This document shows, piece after piece, positions 1-5,594 of a DNA stretch of 5,594 nt. Source of the DNA: Clostridia bacterium (GTDB lineage Bacteria > Bacillota > Clostridia > Oscillospirales > Butyricicoccaceae); assembly GCA_017560175.1 (NCBI GenBank), contig JAFYOK010000104.1, forward strand, positions 1-5,594, written 5' to 3'. The first letter of the stretch is position 1. Each line of letters begins with the position of its first letter. The notes under the pieces are model-generated. The model was not told where the DNA came from. It saw nothing but the letters and a program-made list of their open reading frames with translations, and did no database searches. Position numbers and translations under genes: made by a program.

Positions 1-872
1 AGGGACAGCATGGTCAGACAGATGGAGAGAACCGGCCAGATGATCTGGATGGGATAGCTCTCGATCAGGGTTCTGGCTTCGTTGGCCAGAGTACCCCAGC
101 TGGCGGCAGGGGCAGAGATGCCGATACCGACGAAGGAAAGGAATGCCTCTGTAAAGATGGCCGAAGGAACCAGCATGGTGACATTAACGATAATGGGGCC
201 CATGCAGTTGATGACCAGATGCTTGAAGAGGATACGGCTGCGGCTGGCGCCCAGAACATAGGCGGCCAGAGCAAACTCCTGCTCCTTCAGTGTCAGGACC
301 TGGGTACGGACCAGACGAGCCATACCGATCCATGCCGTAACACAGATACCGATCAGGATCGAGATGACATTGGAGCCGAAGATCAGCATGATCAGAATGA
401 CGATCAGCAGGCTGGGCAGCGAATAGATGATGTCGACGATACGCATCATGATGGCTTCGGTCTTGCCGCCAACGTAACCGGCAATACCGCCGTAGACGAC
501 GCCGATGACCAGGCAGATGAAAGCCGAAGAGAAGCCGACAGACAGGGAGATACGGGCACCGTACATAACGCGGACGAAAATGTCGCGGCCGAACTTATCG
601 GTACCCATGGGATGGGTCAGGCTGGGCAGCTGGTTGAGGGCTGTCAGATCCATACCGTCATATTCAAAGGGAGACAGCATGGGAACCAGAATGGCCAGCA
701 GCACCATAACGGTCAGAAAAGCAAGACCGGCGAGAGCCATCTTATTTTTCTTAAAACGGCCCCAGGCATCCTGGAAATAGGTCTTGGATGCGGCAGCAAT
801 AAACTCACGATTCTTTTCTTCATCGGAGAGCGGCTCGAACAGGTCGGCCGTCAGTTTGATATCTTCTTTCAT
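1..872 (-). CDS. OppC/DppC-type peptide ABC transporter permease (3' end cut by window edge)
   Basis: Inner-membrane permease of a peptide/nickel-type ABC importer, expected to pair with the OppB-type protein encoded just upstream. I read 290 complete codons from the ATG at 872-870; the frame stays open to the left edge, and by family comparison only about 15-30 C-terminal residues are missing. The N-terminus is cytoplasmic and charged (about 1-45), followed by a first membrane segment at about 46-66. The family signature MGTDKFGRDIFVRVMYGARISL is split here as MGTDKFGRD (89-97) and RVMYGARISL (101-110). The EAA loop that contacts the ATPase lies at about 199-225, with EFALAAYVLGAS and HLVINCMGP. 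Further hydrophobic segments lie at about 111-133, 150-185, 228-250 and 277-290. An AGAGAG-like ribosome binding site precedes the ATG. The gene is 20 bp behind its neighbour's stop, so the two are almost certainly co-transcribed. Family assignment is secure; the substrate (oligopeptide, dipeptide, nickel or other) is not shown by the sequence. Confidence 0.93.
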   Translation of the reverse strand, partial: MKEDIKLTADLFEPLSDEEKNREFIAAASKTYFQDAWGRFKKNKMALAGLAFLTVMVLLAILVPMLSPFEYDGMDLTALNQLPSLTHPMGTDKFGRDIFVRVMYGARISLSVGFSSAFICLVIGVVYGGIAGYVGGKTEAIMMRIVDIIYSLPSLLIVILIMLIFGSNVISILIGICVTAWIGMARLVRTQVLTLKEQEFALAAYVLGASRSRILFKHLVINCMGPIIVNVTMLVPSAIFTEAFLSFVGIGISAPAASWGTLANEARTLIESYPIQIIWPVLSICLTMLS

Positions 873-892
873 AACAGTTCTCTCTTTGCAGA

Positions 893-1822
893 TCAGGATT
901 TTTTATCCAGCTTGATACGGGGATCGATCATGCCGATGATCAGGTCGGTGGCGATGTTGGCCACGATGATCAGCGCGCCGAACATAATGGTCAGCGCCAT
1001 AATCATGGTGTAGTCACGGTTGGAAACGCTGTTGGTGAACTCAGCGCCGATGCCGGGGATGGAGAACAGGTTCTCGATAACGAAGGAACCTGTGACCAGG
1101 AAGGACAGCATGGGGCCGGCGTAGGTGACAACGGGGATCAGGCAGTTGCGCAGGGCATGCTCAATGATGATGCGGATTCTGGGGATACCCTTGGAGCGGG
1201 CCAGGACGATGTAGTCCTGCTTCATGACTTCCTTCATGCTGGAACGTACCAGACGGGAAATGGTGGAAATGGGCGACAGCGCCAGGGAGAAGGACGGCAG
1301 AATGTAGCTTGTCCATCCCTTGAGGCCGACGATGGGAACCCACTGCAGCACAACGCCGAAGACGATCATCAGCAGCAGCGAATACAGGAAGCTGGGAACG
1401 CTGACGCCGATGGTGGCGATGAACATGACGGCATTTTCAATCCATCTCTTCTTGGTGAAGGCGGCGACGATGCCCAACGTGATGCCGATGACCATGGCCT
1501 CAACAAAGGCGACAAGACCCAGTCTGACGGTCGCGGGCATGCAGCGGCCGATGATGACGCTGACTTCGGTGCCCTTACGGGTCATCGATTCGCCAAAGTC
1601 GCCGGTGACGGCATTCTTTAAATAAATGACAAACTGCTCGGGGATCGACTTATCCAGATTGTACTTGGCCATCATCTTTTCGCGGACTTCCGGAGAAAGC
1701 TGCGCCAGTTCTGCACCGAAGGGAGAACCGGGAACCAGCTTCATCAAGAAAAAGGTCAGCGTTGCCAGTACGAACAGGGTCGCTGCGCCCATGAGCAAGC
1801 GCTTCATCGTATATTTGAACAC
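893..1822 (-). CDS. OppB/DppB-type peptide ABC transporter permease
   Basis: Complete 309-residue inner-membrane permease, a normal length for the OppB/DppB/NikB family. The first membrane segment is at about 8-28, followed by the LVPGSPF motif (29-35). An extracytoplasmic region carries the family's GDFGESM (74-80) before the segments at about 100-122 and 131-160, with SVPSF at 141-145. The EAA loop for ATPase contact lies at about 203-230 (DYIVLARSKG and EHALRNCLIP). The last segments lie near 235-251 and 273-298, and the tail ends IDPRIKLDKKS. The start is GTG at 1822-1820: AGGAGG lies 8 nt upstream, and the resulting MFKYTMKRLL is a typical OppB start. An ATG at 1827-1825 is out of frame. 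This is the first visible gene of a leftward operon; promoter and ArgR-like site lie in the leader. Peptide import is the likeliest role, but the substrate is inferred from the family only. Confidence 0.95.
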   Translation of the reverse strand: MFKYTMKRLLMGAATLFVLATLTFFLMKLVPGSPFGAELAQLSPEVREKMMAKYNLDKSIPEQFVIYLKNAVTGDFGESMTRKGTEVSVIIGRCMPATVRLGLVAFVEAMVIGITLGIVAAFTKKRWIENAVMFIATIGVSVPSFLYSLLLMIVFGVVLQWVPIVGLKGWTSYILPSFSLALSPISTISRLVRSSMKEVMKQDYIVLARSKGIPRIRIIIEHALRNCLIPVVTYAGPMLSFLVTGSFVIENLFSIPGIGAEFTNSVSNRDYTMIMALTIMFGALIIVANIATDLIIGMIDPRIKLDKKS

Positions 1823-1830
1823 TTCATATT

Positions 1831-1836
1831 CCTCCT
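1831..1836 (-). promoter_or_regulatory. Ribosome binding site fixing the GTG start of the OppB-type gene
   Basis: A perfect AGGAGG on the minus strand ends 8 nt before the GTG at 1822-1820. The closer ATG at 1827-1825 would have a spacing of only 3 nt and opens a 7-codon frame, and the in-frame ATG at 1807-1805 is 23 nt away. GTG is therefore the best-supported start. The last base of this site (1836) is also the first base of the ArgR-like palindrome, so a bound repressor would sit directly against it. Confidence 0.85.
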
Positions 1837-1849
1837 GAATAATTATTCA
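1836..1849. promoter_or_regulatory. Putative ArgR/AhrC operator (ARG box)
   Basis: TGAATAATTATTCA is a perfect 14-bp palindrome. It matches every position of the ARG-box core TGAAT-WWWW-ATTCA known for the arginine repressor ArgR of enterobacteria, and most positions of the Bacillus AhrC box. It lies downstream of the importer promoter and touches the ribosome binding site, a position suited to repression. The operator role is inferred: the flanking position that should be A/T on the ribosome-binding-site side is C, and no adjacent second strong box at the usual 2-3 bp spacing is visible. Confidence 0.5.
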
Positions 1850-1871
1850 ATATTCTAAATTATACCTGTAT

Positions 1872-1900
1872 ATATTAAACCTTGTTTATTTTTTTGTCAA
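1872..1900 (-). promoter_or_regulatory. Putative sigma-A promoter of the peptide importer operon
   Basis: Reading leftward, a perfect -35 TTGACA (1895-1900) is followed after 17 bp by TAATAT (1872-1877), a 4/6 match to the -10 consensus. Transcription would start near 1865 and leave a leader of about 43 nt containing the ArgR-like palindrome. A perfect TATAAT also exists at 1859-1864, but it lies 30 bp from this -35 and has no good -35 of its own, so I prefer TAATAT. The -35 and spacing are strong; which -10 is used is uncertain. Confidence 0.55.
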
Positions 1901-1908
1901 CCTTAAAC

Positions 1909-1922
1909 TGCAATATTTTTCA
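1909..1922. promoter_or_regulatory. Weak second ARG-box-like site upstream of the importer -35
   Basis: TGCAATATTTTTCA agrees with the ARG-box core TGAATWWWWATTCA at 11 of 14 positions. It sits 8 bp beyond the importer -35, and its centre is 73 bp from the centre of the perfect box, close to seven helical turns. The region is very AT-rich, so the match could be chance. It is listed because AhrC-type repressors often use a strong and a weak operator together. Confidence 0.22.
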
Positions 1923-1991
1923 TTATATTGTTCATATCCACAGTATTACGTATCCTTTTATGCATTTTCAATGTTTTTTTATCCACACGGA

Positions 1992-2005
1992 TTGCAATAT
2001 TTCAA
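1992..2005. promoter_or_regulatory. Imperfect palindrome over a candidate -35 of the peptidase gene
   Basis: TTGCAATATTTCAA is symmetric at 12 of 14 positions (TTG-n-AATATT-n-CAA). Its left half is the candidate -35 TTGCAA, so a protein binding here could block that promoter. Its left part, TGCAATATTT, is repeated exactly at 1909-1918. No regulator family is recognised from it. Confidence 0.25.
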
Positions 2006-2020
2006 AAAACATGGTACACT
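1992..2020 (+). promoter_or_regulatory. Candidate promoter P1 of the S9 peptidase gene
   Basis: -35 TTGCAA (1992-1997, 4/6), a 17-bp spacer, and TACACT (2015-2020, 4/6) preceded by TGG, an extended -10. The start would be near 2027, giving a leader of about 60 nt. The same geometry and almost the same bases occur before citXG. Confidence 0.4.
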
Positions 2021-2030
2021 CTGCACAAGA

Positions 2031-2039
2031 TGCTATACT
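2031..2039 (+). promoter_or_regulatory. Candidate extended -10 (P2) of the S9 peptidase gene
   Basis: TGCTATACT contains TATACT (2034-2039), a 5/6 match to the -10 consensus, with the TG of an extended -10 directly before it. No convincing -35 lies 16-18 bp upstream. It could replace or accompany P1; transcription would start about 45 nt before the gene's ATG. Confidence 0.4.
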
Positions 2040-2072
2040 CTATGATATAAAACCATTGTACACATTGATTGC

Positions 2073-2079
2073 GGAAGGA
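2073..2079 (+). promoter_or_regulatory. Ribosome binding site deciding the S9 peptidase start
   Basis: GGAAGGA ends 10 nt before the ATG at 2090-2092. A TTG at 2069-2071 is in frame and would add seven residues (MRKDIFI), but it lies upstream of this site and has no purine-rich motif at a suitable distance of its own. The ATG is therefore the supported start. Confidence 0.75.
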
Positions 2080-2089
2080 TATTTTTATC

Positions 2090-4039
2090 ATGAACAAAGT
2101 ATTAACCCCTGTATTAAAAGAAGATCTGCTGGATTACCGCTTCCTGTCGGGCGTTTCCTGCTCTCCCTACGAGGATCTGGCTGTTTTCACCGTTGCCAAG
2201 CAGGATACCAAGACCAACAGCTATAAGAAGAACCTCTGGATGGCCGACCTGCAGACCGGTAAGCTCTCCCAGCTGACCTACCATGGCAAGGCGCGTTCTT
2301 TCATTTTCGAAAAGGCAGGTTCGCTGCTGTGTGCCGTCGAGGCCAAGAACAAGAAGCCCGGCCATACCGGCTTTGCCCACTTTGATCTGGCCACCAAGAA
2401 GAGCGACTATGCCTTCACCCTGCCCTTTGCCGTCAACCAGCTGTGGCCTCTGGGCGAAAACGTCTATCTGGTCAACGCCAACGTCGACACCAACCAGGAA
2501 GGCATGACCGATGAAGAAAAGGCTGCCGAAGCCGACTATATCCCCATCCGCGAGCTGCCCTTCTGGGACAACGGCATCGGCTATGTCAGCGGCTGGCGCG
2601 ACATCCTCTATGTCTATGATGCCGCACAGGACAAGCTGTTCCGTCTGACCGATCTGGACTTCAATGTTGCCGCTACTGCCCTTTCGGCCGATAAGAAGAC
2701 CCTGTGGTTCACCGGTCAGAGCTTTACCGAAAAGAAGGGCCGCCACAATGGTCTCTTCAAGCTGGATCTGGAGACCGCCGCCATCGACACCATCATCCCC
2801 CAGGATTTTGTCCGTCTGGGCAAGCTGCAGCTGGTCGGCGACACCCTCTTCGTCTCGGCTTCCTACATGGACAAGTGGGGCACTGCCGATAAGGACGACT
2901 GGTATGTCCTGCAGGATGGCGAACTCTGCAAGGTTCTGGACAATGATTTCACCCTTGGCTGCAATGTTGCCGGCGACTGCCGTTTTGGCGGCGGCAAGAA
3001 CAGCGCCGAATATATGGGCAAGCTGCTCTATCTGACCACAGAGGTCAAGCAGTGCCTGCCCAATACCCTCACCGCAGAGGGTGAGCATGCCCACCTCTTC
3101 CCCTTTGATGGCGCCATCGACTGCCTGTCGGTCAAGGACGAAAAGATCGTCTTTGTTGCCATGAAGAAGCAGAGCCTGCAGGAGCTCTACCTCTTCGACG
3201 GCCAGAAGGTCCGCCAGCTGTCCCACTTCAACCGCACCGCCCTCAAGGGCAAGTATGTTGCCAAGCCCGAATACTGCGGCTTTACCAACAGCGAAGGCGT
3301 ACATATCGACGGCTGGTACCTCAAGCCCATCGACTTTGATCCCGAAAAGCAGTACCCTGCTCTGCTGTCGATGCACGGCGGTCCCTGCGTTGCATGGGGC
3401 GAACTCTTCGTCCATGAGATGCAGATGCTGGCCGGTATGGGCTACTTTGTCTTCTTCTGCAATCCCAGAGGCTCTGATGGCCGCGGCGCCCGTTTTGCCC
3501 ACCTGCGCGGCAAGTACGGCACGGTCGACTATGAAGACTTCATGGAGTTCACCGACCATGTCACCGATACCATTCCCCAGATCGACACCGGCAAGCTGGG
3601 CGTTCTGGGCGGCTCCTACGGCGGCTATATGACCAACTGGATCATTGGCCATACCGACCGCTTCGCCGCTGCTGTTTCCCAGCGTTCCTTCTGCAACCCC
3701 ATCAGTGACTTCGGCAACTCCTGCCTGGGCTATACCTTCGACGTCGACCAGTTTGCAGGCACTCCCTGGGACAACCTCGACCGTCTGTGGGATCATGCCC
3801 CCCTCAAGTATGCTCCCGATTGCACCACTCCTACCCTCTTCATTCATGCACTGGAAGACTACAACTGCCCCCTGTCGCAGGGCTTTGAAATGTTCTCGGC
3901 CCTCAAGTACCACGGCGTCATCTGTGAAATGGTCCTCTTCAAGGGCGAAAACCACGAGCTCTCCCGCAGCGGCAAGCCCCTCCATCGTATGCGCCGCCTG
4001 AGCGAGATCATCCGCTGGTTCGACACATATCTCGGATAA
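2090..4039 (+). CDS. S9 family serine peptidase (prolyl oligopeptidase / acylaminoacyl-peptidase type)
   Basis: Complete 649-residue alpha/beta-hydrolase peptidase, expected to cleave short peptides in the cytosol; there is no signal peptide or membrane segment. Residues about 1-385 look like the beta-propeller that gates access, with recurring strand patterns such as KLSQLTYHGKARSFIF (58-73), LFRLTDLDF near 184-192 and VRQLSHFN (374-381). The catalytic domain covers about 395-649. It carries the oxyanion-region motif MHGGP (H429), NPRGSDGRG, the nucleophile elbow GGSYGGYMTNW with Ser509, the acid in HALEDYNCP (Asp590) and the base in GENHE (His622). The full triad is present, so the enzyme should be active. 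Spacing and motifs resemble the S9C branch (acylaminoacyl peptidases such as Bacillus YuxL). The gene diverges from a peptide importer, which fits a role in degrading imported peptides; that link is inferred. Exact specificity (acyl-peptide, prolyl, dipeptidyl) cannot be read from the sequence. A strong terminator follows 13 bp downstream. Confidence 0.95.
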   Translation: MNKVLTPVLKEDLLDYRFLSGVSCSPYEDLAVFTVAKQDTKTNSYKKNLWMADLQTGKLSQLTYHGKARSFIFEKAGSLLCAVEAKNKKPGHTGFAHFDLATKKSDYAFTLPFAVNQLWPLGENVYLVNANVDTNQEGMTDEEKAAEADYIPIRELPFWDNGIGYVSGWRDILYVYDAAQDKLFRLTDLDFNVAATALSADKKTLWFTGQSFTEKKGRHNGLFKLDLETAAIDTIIPQDFVRLGKLQLVGDTLFVSASYMDKWGTADKDDWYVLQDGELCKVLDNDFTLGCNVAGDCRFGGGKNSAEYMGKLLYLTTEVKQCLPNTLTAEGEHAHLFPFDGAIDCLSVKDEKIVFVAMKKQSLQELYLFDGQKVRQLSHFNRTALKGKYVAKPEYCGFTNSEGVHIDGWYLKPIDFDPEKQYPALLSMHGGPCVAWGELFVHEMQMLAGMGYFVFFCNPRGSDGRGARFAHLRGKYGTVDYEDFMEFTDHVTDTIPQIDTGKLGVLGGSYGGYMTNWIIGHTDRFAAAVSQRSFCNPISDFGNSCLGYTFDVDQFAGTPWDNLDRLWDHAPLKYAPDCTTPTLFIHALEDYNCPLSQGFEMFSALKYHGVICEMVLFKGENHELSRSGKPLHRMRRLSEIIRWFDTYLG

Positions 4040-4052
4040 TATACAGGAATAT

Positions 4053-4091
4053 AAAAGGTCTGCTGCATAACCATTTGCAGCAGACCTTTTT
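4053..4091 (+). terminator. Intrinsic terminator of the S9 peptidase gene
   Basis: The left arm AAAAGGTCTGCTGCA (4053-4067) and right arm TGCAGCAGACCTTTT (4076-4090) pair perfectly over 15 bp around an 8-nt loop, and the T run reaches 4091. The A run on the left means it could also stop transcription coming from the right. The right arm overlaps the candidate -35 of citXG. Confidence 0.92.
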
Positions 4092-4103
4092 CTGTGCTAC
4101 ACT
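4075..4103 (+). promoter_or_regulatory. Candidate promoter of citXG
   Basis: -35 TTGCAG (4075-4080, 3/6), a 17-bp spacer and TACACT (4098-4103, 4/6) preceded by TGC as an extended -10. The start would be near 4110, about 27 nt before the ATG. It is supported by the need for a promoter after the strong terminator and by its likeness to the TTGCAA-17-TACACT element before the peptidase gene. The -35 is weak. Confidence 0.4.
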
Positions 4104-4136
4104 ATCTCCATTCTGATTCTGAAAGGAGGAGGCCCC

Positions 4137-5495
4137 ATGCAGGAAGTCAATCTTGCCGCCATGCTGGATGCCCGCGAAGCCCGTGTTGCTGCGCAGGAAG
4201 CCATGCAGGCCGCCCATCCCGATGCCGTTCTGGTTTCCTTTACCCTCAATATCCCCGGCCCCATTAAAAACAGCCCGGCCATCCGACGCGCCTTTACTTT
4301 CGGCTGTACTGCCATCGAGGCCATCCTCCGTGACCATTCCGTTGTTGACCACAGCCGCAAAGATCTGTTCACAGGCTGTGAGGCGCTGTGGGCGGTAAAG
4401 GCCGACGCTCTCCCCCTCAAAGACGCATGTACTGCACTGGAAGACGATCTGCCTCTGGGCCGTCTCTTCGATATTGATATCCTCGCTCCCGATGGCAGCA
4501 AGATCGAGCGCCGTATGGTAGGCAAAGAGGAGCGCGGCTGCATGGTCTGCGGTACGCCCGGACGCGGCTGTGCCTCCCGTCGTCTCCATACGGTTGCCGA
4601 ATTACAGAAGGCTGCATGGGCTCTCATCGATGGACACTTCGCCCCTTGCGATGCAGAGGCCATCGGTCATGCAGCAATGTCTGCCCTGCTGGATGAGGTG
4701 GAAACCACCCCCAAGCCCGGTCTGGTCGACCGCAACGGTTCGGGCAGCCATACCGATATGGACATCGATACCTTCCGCCGCAGTGCCCACGCATTGGAAA
4801 GCTATTTTATTCAATGTGCAGCGTTGGGCATGAAGCATCGCGGCCATGCCCCGGAAACACTTTTTTCTCTGCTTCGTGCTGCCGGTTTAGAAGCCGAAAA
4901 AGCTATGTATGCAGCCACCAATGGCATCAATACCCATAAAGGTGCCATCTATACCCTTGGCGTACTTTGCGGCGCAGTCGGATCTCTGTGGAATGTCGAA
5001 ACACCGACACCTTCGACCGATGCTTTGCTGGATGCCTGCGCCGTGCTGACCCGCACCTCCGTAGAAGCCGATCTGGCATCCATCCGTGCCAAAGGCACAG
5101 CCGAAACAGCCGGAGAGCGGCTCTACCTTGCACATGGTCTGACCGGCATCCGCGGCGAAGCTGCAAACGGTCTGCCTGCCGTCCGCAGCCATGGTCTGCC
5201 CGCTTTCTGCAAAGGATTGGACGGCGGTCTGACGGCGGAGGAAGCCGGACGATATGCCCTGCTCCACCTCATCGCCCATACCGACGATTCCACCCTGTGG
5301 CATCGCGGCGGTGCCGATGGGGCAGCCTATGCCCGTAAAGCAGCGGCAGATCTGCTGAAAGGCGGCCGCTTCCCCACCGAAGAAGAGCTGCTGACCCTCG
5401 ACCATGCCTTCACCGCCCGTCGCCTTTCCCCCGGCGGCAGCGCCGACCTACTGGCCGTCCTTTATTTCCTCCATCGCCTGGAACATCTCTTTTAA
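4137..5495 (+). CDS. citXG: CitXG fusion: citrate lyase holo-ACP synthase / triphosphoribosyl-dephospho-CoA synthase
   Basis: Complete 452-residue fusion. By family knowledge, the CitG part makes 2'-(5''-triphosphoribosyl)-3'-dephospho-CoA from ATP and dephospho-CoA, and the CitX part transfers it to the acyl carrier subunit (CitD) of citrate lyase. The CitX part is about 1-152, with PLGRLFDIDIL (106-116) and a Cys/His cluster C135-x2-C138-x6-C145-x5-H151. The CitG part is about 155-452, with TPKPGLVDRNGSGSHTDM (191-208), NGINTHKGAIYTLG (262-275), GEAANGLPAVR (340-350), DDSTLWHRGG (383-392) and SPGGSADLLA (431-440). All expected motifs are present, so both halves look functional. AAAGGAGG (4122-4129) lies 7 nt before the ATG. 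No citC, citD, citE or citF is in the window, so the partner enzyme must be encoded elsewhere. MdcB of malonate decarboxylase is related to CitG, but the CitX half argues for citrate (or citramalate) lyase. The same fusion is known in Haemophilus. Confidence 0.94.
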   Translation: MQEVNLAAMLDAREARVAAQEAMQAAHPDAVLVSFTLNIPGPIKNSPAIRRAFTFGCTAIEAILRDHSVVDHSRKDLFTGCEALWAVKADALPLKDACTALEDDLPLGRLFDIDILAPDGSKIERRMVGKEERGCMVCGTPGRGCASRRLHTVAELQKAAWALIDGHFAPCDAEAIGHAAMSALLDEVETTPKPGLVDRNGSGSHTDMDIDTFRRSAHALESYFIQCAALGMKHRGHAPETLFSLLRAAGLEAEKAMYAATNGINTHKGAIYTLGVLCGAVGSLWNVETPTPSTDALLDACAVLTRTSVEADLASIRAKGTAETAGERLYLAHGLTGIRGEAANGLPAVRSHGLPAFCKGLDGGLTAEEAGRYALLHLIAHTDDSTLWHRGGADGAAYARKAAADLLKGGRFPTEEELLTLDHAFTARRLSPGGSADLLAVLYFLHRLEHLF

Positions 5496-5505
5496 AATGA
5501 CAGAC

Positions 5506-5541
5506 CCCCGATCCATCGAAACGGATCGGGGTTTCTTGTTT
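5506..5541 (+). terminator. Intrinsic terminator of citXG
   Basis: CCCCGATCC (5506-5514) pairs perfectly with GGATCGGGG (5523-5531) around an 8-nt loop, followed by the T-rich TTTCTTGTTT. It begins 10 bp after the citXG stop. On the opposite strand no T run follows the hairpin closely, so it is probably a weak stop for the convergent gene. Confidence 0.88.
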
Positions 5542-5552
5542 GATATGGATTT

Positions 5553-5594
5553 TTATCGGCTGCAGTAGATCTCCAGAATGCGTTTGTAGAAATC
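5553..5594 (-). CDS. C-terminal end of an unidentified convergent gene (partial)
   Basis: On the minus strand the frame from the right edge reads DFYKRILEIYCSR and then stops with TAA at 5555-5553. Thirteen residues are too few to name a family. The reading is supported by position: it ends just beyond the citXG terminator in a tail-to-tail arrangement, with no competing plus-strand frame. It could still be chance. Confidence 0.4.
   Translation of the reverse strand, partial: DFYKRILEIYCSR

Noticed and set aside
219..1013. Plus-strand open frame of 264 codons across both permease genes
   Set aside because: It is antisense to two recognisable permeases, crosses their junction, and reads as an Asp/Gln/His-rich shadow without any family features.
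1859..1864. Perfect TATAAT on the minus strand as the importer -10
   Set aside because: It is 30 bp from the TTGACA, and the correct -35 position (1882-1887) reads AAACAA, so it was kept only as an alternative.
2069..2089. TTG start adding seven residues to the S9 peptidase
   Set aside because: The GGAAGGA ribosome binding site lies downstream of the TTG and 10 nt before the ATG at 2090; the extra residues MRKDIFI are not needed by the family.
1882..2226. Plus-strand open frame of 114 codons through the control region into the peptidase
   Set aside because: It covers AT-rich promoter DNA, has no good ribosome binding site, and overlaps the peptidase start out of frame.
2114..3985. A 623-codon open frame on the minus strand, antisense to the peptidase
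   Set aside because: It lies wholly inside a gene with a complete catalytic triad and family motifs. Its translation is low-complexity in Gly, Ala, Val and Leu with no recognisable domain, and it has no promoter or ribosome binding site context. It arises from strong codon bias of the true gene.
4008..4663. Minus-strand open frames over the peptidase end, terminator and start of citXG
   Set aside because: They cross a strong intrinsic terminator and are antisense to motif-bearing genes; their translations show no family features.

Overview
The window is chromosomal bacterial DNA with dense, fairly GC-rich coding sequence and an AT-rich divergent intergenic region. Strong AGGAGG-type ribosome binding sites, a GTG start, extended -10 promoters of TGnTAnACT type and intrinsic hairpin terminators all point to Bacillota, plausibly a gut anaerobe of the Clostridia. 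This is inferred from style; no taxonomic marker gene is present.

Layout. Positions 1-1822 hold two minus-strand permease genes of a peptide-type (Opp/Dpp) ABC importer, with the OppB-type gene first and the OppC-type gene 20 bp behind it. The second gene runs off the left edge. The solute-binding protein and ATPases are not visible and may lie further left. Positions 1823-2089 are a divergent AT-rich control region. It holds a TTGACA promoter for the importer, a perfect 14-bp palindrome matching the core of the arginine repressor (ArgR/AhrC) box just upstream of the importer's ribosome binding site, and one or two promoter candidates for the rightward gene. Positions 2090-4039 encode a complete cytosolic S9-family (prolyl oligopeptidase / acylaminoacyl-peptidase type) serine peptidase, followed by a 15-bp-stem terminator. 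Positions 4137-5495 encode a CitX-CitG fusion that makes and attaches the citrate lyase prosthetic group, followed by a second terminator. The last 42 bases are the C-terminal end of an unidentified convergent gene.

How the genes fit together. Importer and peptidase diverge from one control region, which suggests peptide uptake followed by cytosolic cleavage, possibly with arginine-responsive control of uptake. The citXG gene looks like an independent unit with its own terminator and promoter. No citrate lyase structural genes are in view, so its partners must be elsewhere. All complete genes look intact. No tRNA, rRNA, CRISPR array, insertion sequence or phage gene was found, and no clearly undescribed system is evident. 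The most notable signal is the putative ArgR site and the arrangement of the control region around it.
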